This document shows positions 1-10,221 of a stretch of DNA of 64,000 nucleotides, in pieces. The first letter of the stretch is position 1. Every line of letters begins with the position of its first letter. A program made the position numbers and the translations under genes. Source of the stretch: Kitasatospora atroaurantiaca (GTDB lineage: Bacteria; Actinomycetota; Actinomycetes; Streptomycetales; Streptomycetaceae); contig NZ_VIVR01000001.1 in the NCBI RefSeq assembly GCF_007828955.1, positions 1,364,001 to 1,428,000 on the forward strand, written 5' to 3'. Under the pieces are notes generated by a model. That model was not told the DNA's origin. It worked only from the letters and a program-made list of their open reading frames with translations, and made no database searches.

Positions 1-600
1 GTGGTCGCCGTCGGCAACCCGCTGGGGCTGGCCGGCACCGTCACCGCGGGCGTCGTCAGCGCCCTCGGCCGTTCCCTCCCGGCGAGGGCCGGCACCGCCG
101 TGCGGGTGATCGACGACGTGATCCAGACCGACGCGGCACTGAACCCCGGCAACTCCGGCGGGGCGCTCGCCACCGCCGCCGGCGAGGTGGTCGGCATCAC
201 CACGGCGGTGGCCGGGAACGGGGTCGGCCTGGCCATCCCGATCAATGCCACCAGCCGTCAGATCATCGCCACCCTGCTGTCCGACGGGCGCATCCGCCGC
301 GCCTACCTCGGCCTGGCCGGCGTGCCCACCACGCTGCCGCCCGCCGTCCGCGAACGCACCGGCCAGGGCACCGGCCTGCGCATCGTCGAGATCGTCCCCG
401 CCGGCCCTGCCGACCGGGCCGGCCTGCGCCCCGGCGACCTGCTGCTCACCGCCGCCGGCGAGCCGATGACCAGCGCCCAGGCGCTGCAACGGCTGATGCT
501 GGCGGACGCGATCGGGCGACCGCTCGCGCTGACCGCGCTGCGCGCCGAGGCGCTGGTCGACCTCATCGCCACACCCGCGGAGCTGCACGCGGACGACTGA
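1..600 (+). CDS. HtrA/DegP-type serine protease with PDZ domain (3' part only)
   Basis: The gene enters the window from upstream; the GTG at base 1 need not be a start. The visible 199 residues hold the end of a trypsin-like S1C protease domain, with the catalytic serine in a GNSGG motif (Ser52 of the fragment), followed by a PDZ domain from about residue 95 to 190 with [18 protein letters not shown], the usual ligand-groove region. Family members are envelope or secreted proteases that degrade or process misfolded proteins. His and Asp of the triad and any signal or membrane anchor lie outside the window, so location cannot be read. No downstream partner shares its operon obviously; the next gene starts 95 bp later. 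Confidence 0.9.
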   Translation: MVAVGNPLGLAGTVTAGVVSALGRSLPARAGTAVRVIDDVIQTDAALNPGNSGGALATAAGEVVGITTAVAGNGVGLAIPINATSRQIIATLLSDGRIRRAYLGLAGVPTTLPPAVRERTGQGTGLRIVEIVPAGPADRAGLRPGDLLLTAAGEPMTSAQALQRLMLADAIGRPLALTALRAEALVDLIATPAELHADD

Positions 601-694
601 GCCGTGTTCGTCCACCGATCCCGCGGCACCGTTGCGTACCGTCGGAGCAGTGACCAACGCAACCCAGCAGGTGTGACACAGAGATCGGGCTTCC

Positions 695-2245
695 GTGGAA
701 CGCAAGTGGTGGACCCTGATCGCCGTCTCGGTGGCGACCTTCATGCTTCTGCTCGACATCACGGTCGTCAACGTGGCGCTGCCGTCGATCCGCAAGGATC
801 TCAACGCCAGCTTCACCGACCTTCAGTGGGTGTTCGACGCCTACACGCTGACGCTCGCCGCGCTGGTGCTGACGGCCGGCTCGCTCGCCGACCGGCTGGG
901 ACGCCGTCGGACCTTCGCCGCCGGTCTGGCGATCTTCTCCCTCGCGTCACTGCTCTGCGCGGTGGCGCCGAACCCGACCTTCCTCAATCTGGCGCGCGCC
1001 GTCCAGGGCGTGGGCGGCGCGGTGATGTTCGCGGTGTCGCTGGCCCTGGTCGCTCAGGAGTTCGCGGCCGGGCGCGAGCGTGGCATGGCGATGGGCATGT
1101 ACGGCGCGACGATCGGGGTCGCCGTGGCGGTCGGCCCGCTCATCGGCGGAGCGCTCACCGACTCGCTGGGCTGGGAGTCGATCTTCTATCTCAACGTGCC
1201 GATCGGCGCGGCCGCGATGGTCGTCACCTACCTGAAGCTGCGCGAGAGCCGCGACCCGAACGCGACCCACGTCGACTGGGCCGGCGTCGCGACGTTCAGC
1301 ATCTCGCTCTTCCTGCTGGTGCTGGCGCTGGTCCGGGGCAACGCGGAGGGCTGGGGCAGCGCCCTGATCGTGTCGTTGTTCGTCGGCTCCGCGGTCCTGA
1401 TGGTCGCGTTCATCGTGGTCGAGCAGGTCGTCTCCGAGCCGATGCTTCCCCTGGGACTGTTCAGGCGGCGCGCGTTCACCGGCGTCCAGCTCGCCGCTTT
1501 CGCGGTCTCGAGCTCGCTCTTCGCGCTGTTCCTCTATCTGACGCTGTACCTGCAGAACTACCTCGGTCTCTCCCCCTTCCAGGCCGGCGTGCGCTACCTG
1601 CCGATCACCGTGCTCAGCTTCGTCGTGGCGCCGATCGCCGGCGTGCTCCTGTCGCGGGTGCAGGCGCGGGTGATGCTCAGCATCGGCCTCGCGGCGATCG
1701 GTCTCGGGCTGCTCCTCATGAGTGGCATCGAGGCGAGCTCCGACTGGACGACCCTGCTCGGTGGATTCCTGATCGCGGGCGCGGGGGTCGGGCTGATCAA
1801 CCCGGTGATCGCGGACGTGGCCGTGAGCGTGGTGCCCAAGGAGAACAGCGGCATGGCGGCCGGCATCAACGACACCTTCCGGCAGGTCGGCATCGCCGTG
1901 GGCATCGCCGTCTGGGGGGCGATCCTCATCGGCAGCGGCACCGACAAGATCCGCGAGCTGACGGCCGGGACTCCGTCCGCGACCGGCTCGCACCCGCGCG
2001 AGCTCGCCGAGGCCGCCTCGTCGGGCAACCTGGGGCAGGTGCTCGCCACGGTCGCCCCGCAGTCCCGGCAGGCGGTCTCGGACGCGGCCCGCGAGGGGTT
2101 CCTCTCGGGCCTCAACACGGTGCTGATGCTCGGCGCCCTGCTCAGTTTCGCCGGCGCGGCCCTGGCCCTGTGGCTGGTCCGGGAGCACGAGATCGAGCGC
2201 GAGGCGGTGGAGCCGGAGCCGGAGCCCGCGCCGAGGGCGTCCTGA
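695..2245 (+). CDS. MFS drug exporter, DHA2 (EmrB/QacA) family
   Basis: A 516-residue integral membrane protein with about 14 hydrophobic segments, the size and layout of proton-coupled DHA2 multidrug exporters. The N-terminal segment starts right after a short cytoplasmic lead and carries LLLDITVVNVALP, the conserved TM1 motif of this family; GSLADRLGRRR near residue 70 is motif A between TM2 and TM3. The C-terminus is an acidic proline-rich tail. The start is a GTG with only a weak purine-rich upstream stretch, so a few residues of uncertainty remain. No regulator gene adjoins it, so the substrate cannot be inferred from context. It runs towards the convergent glycosyltransferase gene, with the two stops 20 bp apart. 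Confidence 0.9.
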   Translation: MERKWWTLIAVSVATFMLLLDITVVNVALPSIRKDLNASFTDLQWVFDAYTLTLAALVLTAGSLADRLGRRRTFAAGLAIFSLASLLCAVAPNPTFLNLARAVQGVGGAVMFAVSLALVAQEFAAGRERGMAMGMYGATIGVAVAVGPLIGGALTDSLGWESIFYLNVPIGAAAMVVTYLKLRESRDPNATHVDWAGVATFSISLFLLVLALVRGNAEGWGSALIVSLFVGSAVLMVAFIVVEQVVSEPMLPLGLFRRRAFTGVQLAAFAVSSSLFALFLYLTLYLQNYLGLSPFQAGVRYLPITVLSFVVAPIAGVLLSRVQARVMLSIGLAAIGLGLLLMSGIEASSDWTTLLGGFLIAGAGVGLINPVIADVAVSVVPKENSGMAAGINDTFRQVGIAVGIAVWGAILIGSGTDKIRELTAGTPSATGSHPRELAEAASSGNLGQVLATVAPQSRQAVSDAAREGFLSGLNTVLMLGALLSFAGAALALWLVREHEIEREAVEPEPEPAPRAS

Positions 2246-2264
2246 CCTGACGTGTCGTCAGTCG

Positions 2265-3455
2265 TCAGGCCGCCCGTACTTCGGGGCCCGCGGTCTCCTC
2301 GGCACGCCGACGGCGCGCCAGAGCGTCCACGACGTTCGCCGCCTGCTGGTGCTCGGGCAGTTCCGGCAGGTGCACCCGGCCCCGGGCGGCCTGCTGCTCC
2401 AGTGCCTCCGCGAGCGTGGCCGGGGTCCGGGGCCACGGGGCGAGCCCGGAGCGGGCCAGGGTGGCCGCGTTCGCCCGCCCGTGCCCGGACAGCACCTCGT
2501 AGCTCACCGCCGGCAGCCCCGCGACCAGCGCCTCGGTGAGGGACAGCCCGCCGGCGTTGTGCACGAGCACGTCGGCGGCGGCCATCAGCGCCGGCACGTC
2601 GTCACGCCAGCCCAGGGCCACGACTCCGGGCAGCCGCGCGATCCGCCGCCGCAGGCGCTCGTTCCGCCCGCAGAGCACGACGGGTACGGTGCCGTCCACC
2701 GCCCGCAGCGCACGGACACCGGCCATCACATCGCCGAGCCCCATCGAACCCGTCACCAGCAGGGCCATCCGGCGCCCCGGCGGCACACCGAGGCCCGTAC
2801 GCAGCGCCTGCCGCCTCGCCGTGTCGACCGGCTCCGCGAAGGCGGCGGGCGCCAACGGGCCGGCCGCGGTCATCGGCACCCCGTAGCGTTCGGTGCCCTC
2901 TGCGGCGGTGGCCTGGGTGACGGTCAGGTGCACGTCGACGCCGGGGTGCACCCAGAGCCGGTGCGGCGCCGGGTCGGTGAGGTAGCAGACCGCGGGGGCG
3001 GTGAGGACACCGTCCTGCTTCAGCATGCCCAGGCTCTGGGCGGCGAAGGGAAAGGTGGTCACCACGACGTCGTAGTCCTGGCCGACCCACTCCGCCAGCT
3101 CCCGGCAGGCCAGTCGGCACAGGCGCATGGTGAGCGAGCGCACCACCGAGTCGCGCTCCTCGCTGCGGAACAACCAGTCGAACACGCCCGGGGCGCGGCC
3201 CGCGCTGAAGGCGTACCCGTCCCGAAGCAGGCGCTGGTAGCGACGCGGCAGAGCGTCCAGATAGTCGCGGTAGGTGGCTTCCAGGCCACGTGCCTCCAGC
3301 CGCCGTACCAGCTCGGAGGCGGCGCCGTTGTGGCCGGCGCCGACACTGCCCGTGATCACGAGCGCGCGCAGCGGCCGGGTCGGCGCAGCGGGGTGCGATC
3401 GCGCTGCACCGACGCGTGGGAGGGAGTCCGGGGAGACATGGTCGAGAACGTTCAT
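2265..3455 (-). CDS. MGDG-synthase-like glycosyltransferase (GT28 family)
   Basis: A 396-residue protein. The N-terminal half has the MGDG-synthase signature GSVGAGHNGAASELVRRLE near residue 40 (compare GHxxAA in UgtP/MGDG synthases); the C-terminal half is a glycosyltransferase-28 fold with a donor-binding stretch HNAGGLSLTEALVAGLP near residue 310. Families of this type transfer a sugar from a UDP donor to a membrane lipid acceptor at the inner face of the membrane. I chose the ATG at 3455 because translation further upstream gives basic low-complexity sequence without domain similarity, although the frame stays open to 3713. The gene is divergent from the SpoIIE phosphatase gene and stands alone. 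Acceptor and product are unknown. Confidence 0.82.
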   Translation of the reverse strand: MNVLDHVSPDSLPRVGAARSHPAAPTRPLRALVITGSVGAGHNGAASELVRRLEARGLEATYRDYLDALPRRYQRLLRDGYAFSAGRAPGVFDWLFRSEERDSVVRSLTMRLCRLACRELAEWVGQDYDVVVTTFPFAAQSLGMLKQDGVLTAPAVCYLTDPAPHRLWVHPGVDVHLTVTQATAAEGTERYGVPMTAAGPLAPAAFAEPVDTARRQALRTGLGVPPGRRMALLVTGSMGLGDVMAGVRALRAVDGTVPVVLCGRNERLRRRIARLPGVVALGWRDDVPALMAAADVLVHNAGGLSLTEALVAGLPAVSYEVLSGHGRANAATLARSGLAPWPRTPATLAEALEQQAARGRVHLPELPEHQQAANVVDALARRRRAEETAGPEVRAA

Positions 3456-3739
3456 CTGTCGTCCGCTCGACGAGGCGCGCCTGACCGTCGCATCGCCGAC
3501 GGCACCGGCCGCTGATGGAGGATGGGAGAACCTGGCGGCCCTGATGCCCGAACGGTAGGAGGCCCGGGCGATGGCCCGCCCCTCTCTCGCGTGAGCATCA
3601 ACCGGCGGCTGGGTGAACATCCCCTCCGCGCGGCGCCCGACGGGGCGGAACCGGCGCGCGGAATCCGAGTGGAAACACCTCGGCCGACGGTCGTGGCGCC
3701 TGCGGTGCGGCACGACCGGTCGGGGTGTAGAGAGTAGGA

Positions 3740-4879
3740 GTGGCGCTCAGGCGGCGTTTGGCAGACATCCACCGGTCGTGGCGGCCCGGACGCGCGATGG
3801 TGGCGCTGCCGCTCGGCCTGATCGTCGCGATCACCGTGATCGACCTGCTGGCGCCGCCGCAGATCCATCTGGGCCCGCTGCTCGTGGTGGCGCCCGCGAT
3901 CACCGCCTCCTTCGCCGGGGCCCGGCTCACGGCACTGGTCGGCCTGCTCTCGGTGGCGGCCCTGACGGTGATCGGTGCCCTGCGCCACGGGCTCACCAAC
4001 TCCAACCACGAGGCGCAGATCGCCGCCCTGGTCGTGGTCTCCACGCTCGTGGTGCTCTTCTGCGCCGTCCGGGACAGGCATGCGCAGGAGCTGCTCCAGG
4101 TCCGCTCGGTGTCGGAGGCTGCGCAGCGCGTACTGCTGAGACCGCTGCCTGAGCGCATCGGCGCCCTGCAGGTCGCCTCGGTCTATCTGGCCGCCGAGGA
4201 CGAGGCCCAGATCGGCGGCGACCTCTACGCGGCCGCCCGGACCGCCACCGGCACCCGGCTGATCGTCGGTGACGTCCGGGGCAAGGGCCTGACCTCGCTC
4301 GGCGACGCCGCCCTGCTGCTGGGGGCCTTCCGCGCGGCCGCCCACCTGCAGGCCTCGCTGCCCGAGCTCACCGCCTATCTGGACGGCAGCGTCAGCTGGG
4401 ACTTCGCCGGACTGACCAACGGGGAGGCCGCCACGGAGTCGTTCATCACCGCGGTGATCCTGGACATCCCGGACACCGGCCTCAAGGCGCAGGTGGTCAA
4501 CTGCGGACACCCGCCGCCGCTGCTGCTGCGCGACGGCCAGGTCACCGCCATGGACGCCCTGCGGCCGGCGCCGCCGCTCGGCCTGGGCGCGCTGGTGACG
4601 CCGGACTACCACGTCGACGTGTTCGCCTTCGAGCCGGGAGACCGGCTGCTGATCTACACCGACGGCGTCATCGAGGCCCGTAACGCCGCGCGGGAGTTCT
4701 ATCCGCTCACCGAGCGGATCACCGCCTGGGCCGACCAGCGCCCCGCCGGGCTGCTGCAGCACCTGCAACGCGACCTGCTCGCCCATGCGGGCGGCCGGCT
4801 GGGCGACGACGCCGCCATCGTCGCCGTGGAGATCGTTTCAGAGGGTCAGGAAAGGAGGAGGGATTGGCTCGGCACCTGA
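3740..4879 (+). CDS. Membrane-anchored SpoIIE-type PP2C phosphatase
   Basis: A 379-residue protein with three to four hydrophobic segments between residues 18 and 110, then a SpoIIE/PPM phosphatase domain to the end. Metal-site motifs are visible: IGGDLYAA near 158, GDVRGKG near 178 and [10 protein letters not shown] near the C-terminus. Enzymes of this type dephosphorylate serine or threonine, typically on anti-anti-sigma factors in partner-switching cascades that are abundant in streptomycetes; the membrane part may act as input domain. The start is GTG, and AGGAG lies directly against it, with GAGAG a little further up as the more plausible ribosome site. Its 3' end overlaps the next gene by 16 bp, so the two are likely co-translated. 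No kinase or anti-sigma partner is adjacent. Confidence 0.85.
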   Translation: MALRRRLADIHRSWRPGRAMVALPLGLIVAITVIDLLAPPQIHLGPLLVVAPAITASFAGARLTALVGLLSVAALTVIGALRHGLTNSNHEAQIAALVVVSTLVVLFCAVRDRHAQELLQVRSVSEAAQRVLLRPLPERIGALQVASVYLAAEDEAQIGGDLYAAARTATGTRLIVGDVRGKGLTSLGDAALLLGAFRAAAHLQASLPELTAYLDGSVSWDFAGLTNGEAATESFITAVILDIPDTGLKAQVVNCGHPPPLLLRDGQVTAMDALRPAPPLGLGALVTPDYHVDVFAFEPGDRLLIYTDGVIEARNAAREFYPLTERITAWADQRPAGLLQHLQRDLLAHAGGRLGDDAAIVAVEIVSEGQERRRDWLGT

Positions 4880-6591
4880 TCACCAGCGCCCTCCCGTACA
4901 TCAACGGGATCAAGCACCTGGGCAACATGGTCGGCTCGATGCTCCCGGCGGACGTCTACGCCCGCTACCTGCGCGGGCGCGGCCACGAGGTCCTGTACAT
5001 CTGCGCCACGGACGAGCACGGCACCCCGGCGGAGCTCGCCGCCCAGGAGGCCGGTCAGCCGGTCGCCGACTTCTGCGCCGACGCCCACCGCCGGCAGAGG
5101 GCCGTGTACGAGGGCTTCGAGCTGTCCTTCGACCACTTCGGCCGCAGCAGCTCCGCGCAGAACCGCGAGATCACCCAGGACATCGCCCGCGCGCTGCACG
5201 CGCACGGCTTCATCGAGGAACGGACGGTACGCCAGGTCTACTCGCCCGCCGACGGGCGTTTCCTCCCCGACCGCTACATCATCGGGACCTGCCCGCACTG
5301 CGGCTACGACCAGGCCCGCGGCGACCAGTGCGAGAACTGCACCCGGGTCCTCGACCCCACCGACCTGATCGACGCCCGCTCGGCGATCAGCGGCAGCTCG
5401 GACCTGGAGGTCCGCGACACCGAGCACCTGTTCCTGCTGCAGTCCAGGCTGACCCCCGAGGTCGAGGAGTGGCTCGACGCCACCGCCGGCCAGTGGCCCG
5501 TCCTCGCCTCCTCGATCGCCCGCAAGTGGCTCGCCGAAGGCCTGCGCGACCGCTCGATCACCCGCGACCTGGACTGGGGTGTGCCCGTCCCGGCGGACGT
5601 GTGGCCGAAGCTGGCCGCCGAGGGCAAGGTCTTCTACGTCTGGTTCGACGCCCCGATCGAGTACATCGGCGCGACGAAGGAGTGGGCGGACGCCGCGGCG
5701 GCGGGCGACGTGCGTGACTGGAGGTCCTGGTGGTACCAGGCCGAGGACGTCCGCTACACGCAGTTCATGGCGAAGGACAACGTCCCGTTCCACACCGTGA
5801 TGTTCCCGGCGACGATCATCGGTTCCCGGCAGCCCTGGAAGAAGGTCGACCACGTCAAGGCCTTCAACTGGCTGACGTACTACGGCGGGAAGTTCTCCAC
5901 CAGCCGGCGCCGGGGCATCTTCACCGACGCCGCGCTCGAACTGCTGCCCGCCGACTACTGGCGCTACTTCCTGATCGCGAACGCCCCGGAGTCCGACGAC
6001 TCCAGCTTCACCTGGGAGCTCTTCGCCTCGGTCGTCAACAAGGACCTCGCCGACACCCTCGGCAACTTCGTCAACCGGGTGCTGTCCTTCAGCCGCAGAC
6101 GCTTCGGCGAACAGGTCCCCGCCGGCCGCCCGGCGGGCGCGGCCGAGGCACGGCTGGGCGAGCAGATCGCCGAGCTCCTCGCCGAGTACGAGAGTCACCT
6201 GGACGCCCTCAGCTTCCGCAAGGCCGCGCAGAGCCTGCGCGCGCTGTGGAGCGCCGGCAACTCCTATCTGGACGCCAAGGCCCCCTGGACGGAGGTCAGG
6301 ACCGACCCCGAGGGAGCAGCCCGCACGCTGCGCACCGCGATGAACCTCATCCACCTCTACTCGGTCGTCTCCGAGCCCTTCATCCCGGCCGGCAGCCGGG
6401 CCATGCGAGACGTCTTCGCGCCGGGCGGCAGGACGGGGACCTGGGTCGACGCCGAGCAGGCGCGGGCCCTGGACTTCGTGCCCGCCGGGACCGGCTTCAC
6501 CGTGCCGCCGGTGCTCTTCGCCAAGATCGGCGACGAGGAGGTGCAGCTCTGGAGCCGGCGGTTCGGGTCCGTCGGGCAGCCCTCCGCCTGA
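4864..6591 (+). CDS. metG: Methionyl-tRNA synthetase, zinc-knuckle (type 1) form
   Basis: A 575-residue class I synthetase that charges tRNA-Met with methionine in the cytoplasm. The HIGH-type signature is read as KHLGN at residues 17-21, the zinc knuckle as Cys143, Cys146, Cys156 and Cys159, and the KMSKS-type loop as KFSTSRR from residue 343. The anticodon-binding helical domain follows; there is no C-terminal tRNA-binding (EMAPII-like) domain. The start is TTG, supported by AAAGGAGGAG immediately upstream, and lies inside the end of the phosphatase gene, so translation is probably coupled. KFSTS plus the long knuckle resembles proteobacterial and eukaryotic enzymes more than the PIYYVN-type enzyme I expect as the housekeeping copy in streptomycetes. 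That suggests this is a second, acquired or inhibitor-tolerant synthetase (inference). Confidence 0.93.
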   Translation: MARHLITSALPYINGIKHLGNMVGSMLPADVYARYLRGRGHEVLYICATDEHGTPAELAAQEAGQPVADFCADAHRRQRAVYEGFELSFDHFGRSSSAQNREITQDIARALHAHGFIEERTVRQVYSPADGRFLPDRYIIGTCPHCGYDQARGDQCENCTRVLDPTDLIDARSAISGSSDLEVRDTEHLFLLQSRLTPEVEEWLDATAGQWPVLASSIARKWLAEGLRDRSITRDLDWGVPVPADVWPKLAAEGKVFYVWFDAPIEYIGATKEWADAAAAGDVRDWRSWWYQAEDVRYTQFMAKDNVPFHTVMFPATIIGSRQPWKKVDHVKAFNWLTYYGGKFSTSRRRGIFTDAALELLPADYWRYFLIANAPESDDSSFTWELFASVVNKDLADTLGNFVNRVLSFSRRRFGEQVPAGRPAGAAEARLGEQIAELLAEYESHLDALSFRKAAQSLRALWSAGNSYLDAKAPWTEVRTDPEGAARTLRTAMNLIHLYSVVSEPFIPAGSRAMRDVFAPGGRTGTWVDAEQARALDFVPAGTGFTVPPVLFAKIGDEEVQLWSRRFGSVGQPSA

Positions 6592-6769
6592 TCCGACCGA
6601 CCCGCCGATCGAGTTCCAGGTGTCCGCCCCGGCCACGCCGTCCCCGCTTCGTCCGGCCGGCTCAGAGACCGTCCTGCGCGTCGTCCCGCCCGCGGCGCGG
6701 AACGCGCGTACGGTCCCAGGTGTCCACCGGACGCCGGACGCCGGGTGGGACTCCGGCCCGGCACGTGCC

Positions 6770-6775
6770 TAGGAT
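6770..6775 (+). promoter_or_regulatory. Candidate -10 box (TAGGAT) before the DUF6296-like gene
   Basis: TAGGAT matches the common streptomycete -10 hexamer and lies about 30 bp ahead of the start codon at 6806. No convincing -35 is visible at the right distance. A good ribosome site (GAGGAGG) follows at 6791-6797. Confidence 0.4.
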
Positions 6776-6805
6776 GGGTCGGGGGATCGGTGAGGAGGCT
6801 GCTCA

Positions 6806-7042
6806 ATGACCCGAGGGCGGCGCTACGCGCTGACATTTCCCGGCTCTCCCGGTGCGCACGCACCGCAGGACGTGGTGGTCGTGGAGGCCACCGGAGCCAG
6901 CGGTCCGGGCGGTCACCCTGTGTATGCGGACGCCTCCGGCATCGTGGTCGCCGAGATCAGCGACCTCGGCGAGGTCCGGATGCTGGCCAGCGGCGGGCAC
7001 CAGTCACCCCAGACACCGGTCCACGCCGAGCCGCTGCCCTGA
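6806..7042 (+). CDS. Small DUF6296-like protein
   Basis: A 78-residue soluble protein without signal peptide or membrane segment. Its sequence (RYALTFPGSPG near the start, GPGGHPVYADASGIVVAEI in the middle) fits what I recall of DUF6296, a small family seen almost only in Kitasatospora and Streptomyces and often present in many copies; its function is not known. The ATG start has GAGGAGG nine bases upstream. It stands alone, convergent with the dehydrogenase gene whose stop is 12 bp away. Family assignment rests on recognition only. Confidence 0.72.
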   Translation: MTRGRRYALTFPGSPGAHAPQDVVVVEATGASGPGGHPVYADASGIVVAEISDLGEVRMLASGGHQSPQTPVHAEPLP

Positions 7043-7054
7043 ACCGCCGCACTG

Positions 7055-8140
7055 TCACAGCAGCACCACCGAGCGGAGTACGTCGCCGTGCTGCATGCGC
7101 GCGAACGCCTCCTCCACACCGTCCAGCCGGATGGTCTCGCTGACGAACGCCCCGAGGTCGAGACGGCCCTGCAGGTAGAGGTCGATCAGCATCGGGAAGT
7201 CCCGTGAGGGCAGGCAGTCCCCGTACCAGGAGGACTTGAGGGCGCCGCCGCGGCCGAAGACGTCGAGCAGCGGGATCTCCAGCGTCATCTCCGGCGTGGG
7301 CACCCCGACCAGCACCACCGTCCCCGCCAGGTCGCGGGCGTAGAAGGCCTGCCGGTACGTCTCCGGCCGCCCCACCGCCTCGATCACCACGTCGGCGCCG
7401 TGGCCGCCGGTGAGTTCGCGGATCGCCTCGACCGGGTCGGTGGTACGGGAGTTGACGGTGTGGGTGGCGCCCAGACGGCGGGCGGTGTCGAGTTTGCGGT
7501 CGTCGATGTCCACCGCGATGATCCGGGCCGCACCCGCCAGCCGCGAGCCCGTCACCGCCGCCCCGCCGACCCCGCCGCAGCCGATCACCGCGACCGAGTC
7601 ACCCCTGCCGACCCCGCCGGTGTTCATCGCCGCGCCCAGCCCGGCCATCACCCCGCAACCCAGCAGCCCGGCGACCTCCGGCGCGGCCGCCGGGTCGACC
7701 TTGGTGCACTGCCCCGCCGCGACCAGGGTCTTCTCCGCGAACGCGCCGATGCCCAGCGCCGGGGACAGCTCGGTGCCGTCGAGCAGGGTCATCCGCTGCT
7801 TCGCGTTGTGGGTGTCGAAGCAGTACTGCGGCCGGCCGCGCCGACAGGCCCGGCACTGCCCGCACACCGCACGCCAGTTGAGAATGACGAAATCCCCCGG
7901 CGCGATCTCGGTGACCCCGGCGCCGACGGTCTCGACGATCCCGGCCGCCTCGTGGCCGAGCAGGAACGGGAACTCGTCGTTGATACCGCCCTCGCGGTAG
8001 TGCAGGTCGGTGTGGCACACCCCGCAGGCCTGTACGCGGACCACCGCCTCGCCCGGGCCCGGGTCCGGCACGACGATCGTCGTGAGCTCCACGGGTGCGC
8101 CCTTGGCGGCCGCCACGACTGCCCTGACCTGCTGCGACAT
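7055..8140 (-). CDS. S-(hydroxymethyl)mycothiol dehydrogenase
   Basis: A 361-residue zinc-dependent medium-chain dehydrogenase. Visible features are the catalytic-zinc motif CGVCHTD near residue 40, GHEAAGIVE near 64, the structural-zinc cysteine cluster [15 protein letters not shown], and the NAD-binding [10 protein letters not shown] near residue 190. Length and sequence fit the mycothiol-dependent formaldehyde dehydrogenase of actinomycetes, which oxidises the formaldehyde-mycothiol adduct to S-formylmycothiol with NAD+. An MBL-fold partner hydrolase is common next to this gene in other actinomycetes but is absent here. The ATG at 8140 is preceded by a purine-rich GAGAGGAT. The gene is transcribed alone or from the 110-bp gap behind the HPP remnant. 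Confidence 0.87.
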   Translation of the reverse strand: MSQQVRAVVAAAKGAPVELTTIVVPDPGPGEAVVRVQACGVCHTDLHYREGGINDEFPFLLGHEAAGIVETVGAGVTEIAPGDFVILNWRAVCGQCRACRRGRPQYCFDTHNAKQRMTLLDGTELSPALGIGAFAEKTLVAAGQCTKVDPAAAPEVAGLLGCGVMAGLGAAMNTGGVGRGDSVAVIGCGGVGGAAVTGSRLAGAARIIAVDIDDRKLDTARRLGATHTVNSRTTDPVEAIRELTGGHGADVVIEAVGRPETYRQAFYARDLAGTVVLVGVPTPEMTLEIPLLDVFGRGGALKSSWYGDCLPSRDFPMLIDLYLQGRLDLGAFVSETIRLDGVEEAFARMQHGDVLRSVVLL

Positions 8141-8250
8141 GGGAAGGATCCTCTCGTCGGGCCGGCCGTCGGGCCGGCATGTGCACCCGGCCGGGGAACA
8201 CACCGGTCCCACTCGGTCTACCACACGGGATGCGGCCGCGGCAGGAGTCT

Positions 8251-8568
8251 TCAGCGACCGGGCGGGGCGGGCAGCGGCCGCCAGAGGGGGTACGGGATCC
8301 CGGCCAGCCGGTTGACCAGCAGGCCCTGGACGACCAGCAGGACGACGGCGAGCATGATGACCGCCAGCTGGCCCGGTGTGCGGAGCAGTCCCATCGCGAC
8401 GATGAGCGTCGTCGCCCCCGCGGGCGGGTGGGCGACACCGAGCAGCGGCATGAGTCCGCAGGTCAGTCCGAGGGCGATCGCGGCCGCGGCGAGCCTGGAC
8501 CAGGTGATGTCGGTGAGGTCGGGCGGGGTGTCGCTCAGTCCCGCCCGGCGGCGAGCGAGGAACAGCAG
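8251..8568 (-). pseudogene. HPP-family membrane protein, truncated remnant
   Basis: The frame immediately after the ptsI stop reads through a hydrophobic helix and then the HPP signature [12 protein letters not shown], followed by a last helix [17 protein letters not shown] and a short tail ending at TGA. This is the C-terminal half of an HPP-family integral membrane protein (family linked to nitrite transport in plastids and cyanobacteria). The N-terminal half with the first helices and the HPP loop region is missing: upstream sequence is the intact end of ptsI, and the first in-frame ATG is at 8451, in the middle of the domain. I read it as a deletion remnant; a 66-residue peptide from the internal ATG cannot be excluded. 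Confidence 0.6.
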
Positions 8569-10221
8569 TCATCCGATGCGGCGGAGCACCGCCGACCGCG
8601 CGGTGGCGGCGTCCGGCGCTGCGAGGGCGAGCCCGGCCAGCTCGATGCAGTCCTGGAGGGTGTGGGCGGCGAGCGCTGCCCGGAGCTCGGCGAGACAGGA
8701 CGGCGCGGCGGACAGACTGGTCACGCCCAGCCCGACCAGGACCAGCGCCAGGGCCGGGTCCGAGGCAGCCTCGCCGCAGACGCCGACCGGCCTGCCCCGT
8801 TCGGCGGCCGCACCGGCGGTGGCGGCGACCAGGTCGAGCAGGGCGGGCTGCCAGGGGTCCAGCAGCTCGGCGAGGGAGCCGAGGGTGCGGTCGGCGGCGA
8901 AGGCGTACTGCGCCAGGTCGTTGGTGCCGATGCTGAGGAAGTCGCAGACCTCCGCCAGCCGCCCGGCCCGCAGCGCGGCCGCCGGAACCTCCACCATGGC
9001 GCCGGCCACCGGCAGCCCGTGCGCCCGGACCCGGGCGGCGAACTCGGCGGCCTCGCGTGGTACGGACACCATCGGCGCCATCACCCAGACCTCCGCCCCG
9101 CTGCCCTGCGCGGCGGCGGCGACGGCGGCCAGCTGGGTCTCCAGCAGCTGCGGATCGCGGGCCGAGGTGCGCAGGCCTCGTATGCCGAGGGCCGGGTTCT
9201 CCTCGTCCGGTGCGCTCGCGAAGGGCAGCGGCTTGTCGGCGCCGGCGTCCAGGGTGCGGACCACCACCCGGCGGCCGGTGAAGGCCTCGAAGACCTGCCG
9301 GTAGGCGGCGGTCTGCTCCTCGCGGCCGGGGGCCTGGGCGCGGTCGAGGTAGAGGAACTCCGTCCGGAAGAGTCCGACGCCCTCGGCGTCGGCCGCCGCC
9401 GCGCCGGCCAGTTCGTGCGACGCGCCGAGGTTGACCAGCAGCGCGACGGGGTGGCCGTCCGCCGTGCGGCCGGGGCCGTGGACGTTGTCGGCCCGTTCCC
9501 GGCGGTGCTGTTCGCGCGTGGCCGCCCGCCGGACGGCCTGCGGGGTCGGCCCGGCCTCGACGAGGCCGTCGGCGCCGTGCACGAGCACCTCCTGGCCGTC
9601 CGCCAGGCTGCCGGCCTCCGCGCAGCCGACGACGGCGGGCAGGCCGAGCGCCTTGGCCAGGATCGCGGTGTGGCTGGTCGGCCCGCCGCGCGCGGTGACC
9701 AGGGCGAGGACGCGCGCCGGGTCGAGCAGCGCGGTGTCGGCCGGGGCGAGATCCTCGGCGACCAGGACGTACGGGTGGCCCGGGTCCGGCAGTCCCGGTG
9801 TCGGCAGGCCGAGCAGCCGGGCGACCGAGCGGTTGCGCAGGTCGTCCAGGTCGGTGACGCGCTCGGCGAAGAAGCCGCCTGCCGCCTGCAGGTCGGCCCG
9901 GAACCGCGCGTAGGCGGCGGACAGCGCGTGGGCGCCGTCCGTGCCCTGCTCGACGAGCTCGACGGCCCGGTCGGCCAGCACGGGGTCTGCCGCCATCAGC
10001 GCCTGGGCCGCCAGCACCTCGGCGGCGACCCCGGTGGCCCGGGCGGCCCGCTGCGCCAGCTCGGCGGCGACGTCGGTCACGGCCCGGCGGACGGCCGCCG
10101 CCTCCGCTGCCGGGTCGGCCACGATGCGGGGTGCGGGCAGGGCCGGCGCGGCGGCCATCCGCGCCACCGGGCCGGCCGCGCTGCCGAGGCCGACCCCGAT
10201 GCCGGTGAGCAGCCGCGTCAT
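8569..10221 (-). CDS. ptsI: PTS enzyme I (phosphoenolpyruvate-protein phosphotransferase)
   Basis: A 550-residue cytoplasmic enzyme that takes phosphate from phosphoenolpyruvate and passes it to HPr. The phosphorylated histidine is His184 in [12 protein letters not shown]. The C-terminal barrel has the PEP-binding motifs [29 protein letters not shown] and [10 protein letters not shown] with the catalytic cysteine. Length matches the family. The ATG overlaps the ptsH stop by four bases (ATGA), so the two are translationally coupled. Placement beside the fructose genes under a shared operator region suggests fructose induction of the general PTS proteins. Confidence 0.95.
   Translation of the reverse strand: MTRLLTGIGVGLGSAAGPVARMAAAPALPAPRIVADPAAEAAAVRRAVTDVAAELAQRAARATGVAAEVLAAQALMAADPVLADRAVELVEQGTDGAHALSAAYARFRADLQAAGGFFAERVTDLDDLRNRSVARLLGLPTPGLPDPGHPYVLVAEDLAPADTALLDPARVLALVTARGGPTSHTAILAKALGLPAVVGCAEAGSLADGQEVLVHGADGLVEAGPTPQAVRRAATREQHRRERADNVHGPGRTADGHPVALLVNLGASHELAGAAAADAEGVGLFRTEFLYLDRAQAPGREEQTAAYRQVFEAFTGRRVVVRTLDAGADKPLPFASAPDEENPALGIRGLRTSARDPQLLETQLAAVAAAAQGSGAEVWVMAPMVSVPREAAEFAARVRAHGLPVAGAMVEVPAAALRAGRLAEVCDFLSIGTNDLAQYAFAADRTLGSLAELLDPWQPALLDLVAATAGAAAERGRPVGVCGEAASDPALALVLVGLGVTSLSAAPSCLAELRAALAAHTLQDCIELAGLALAAPDAATARSAVLRRIG

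Noticed and set aside
631-663. GTTGCGT ... ACGCAAC inverted repeat before the MFS gene
   Set aside because: Seven-base arms with a 19-base centre are weak, and no regulator gene adjoins; could be chance.
4864-6591. Self-resistance synthetase of an antibiotic gene cluster
   Set aside because: No biosynthetic core genes lie nearby; only a paralogue or resistance role in general is kept as inference.
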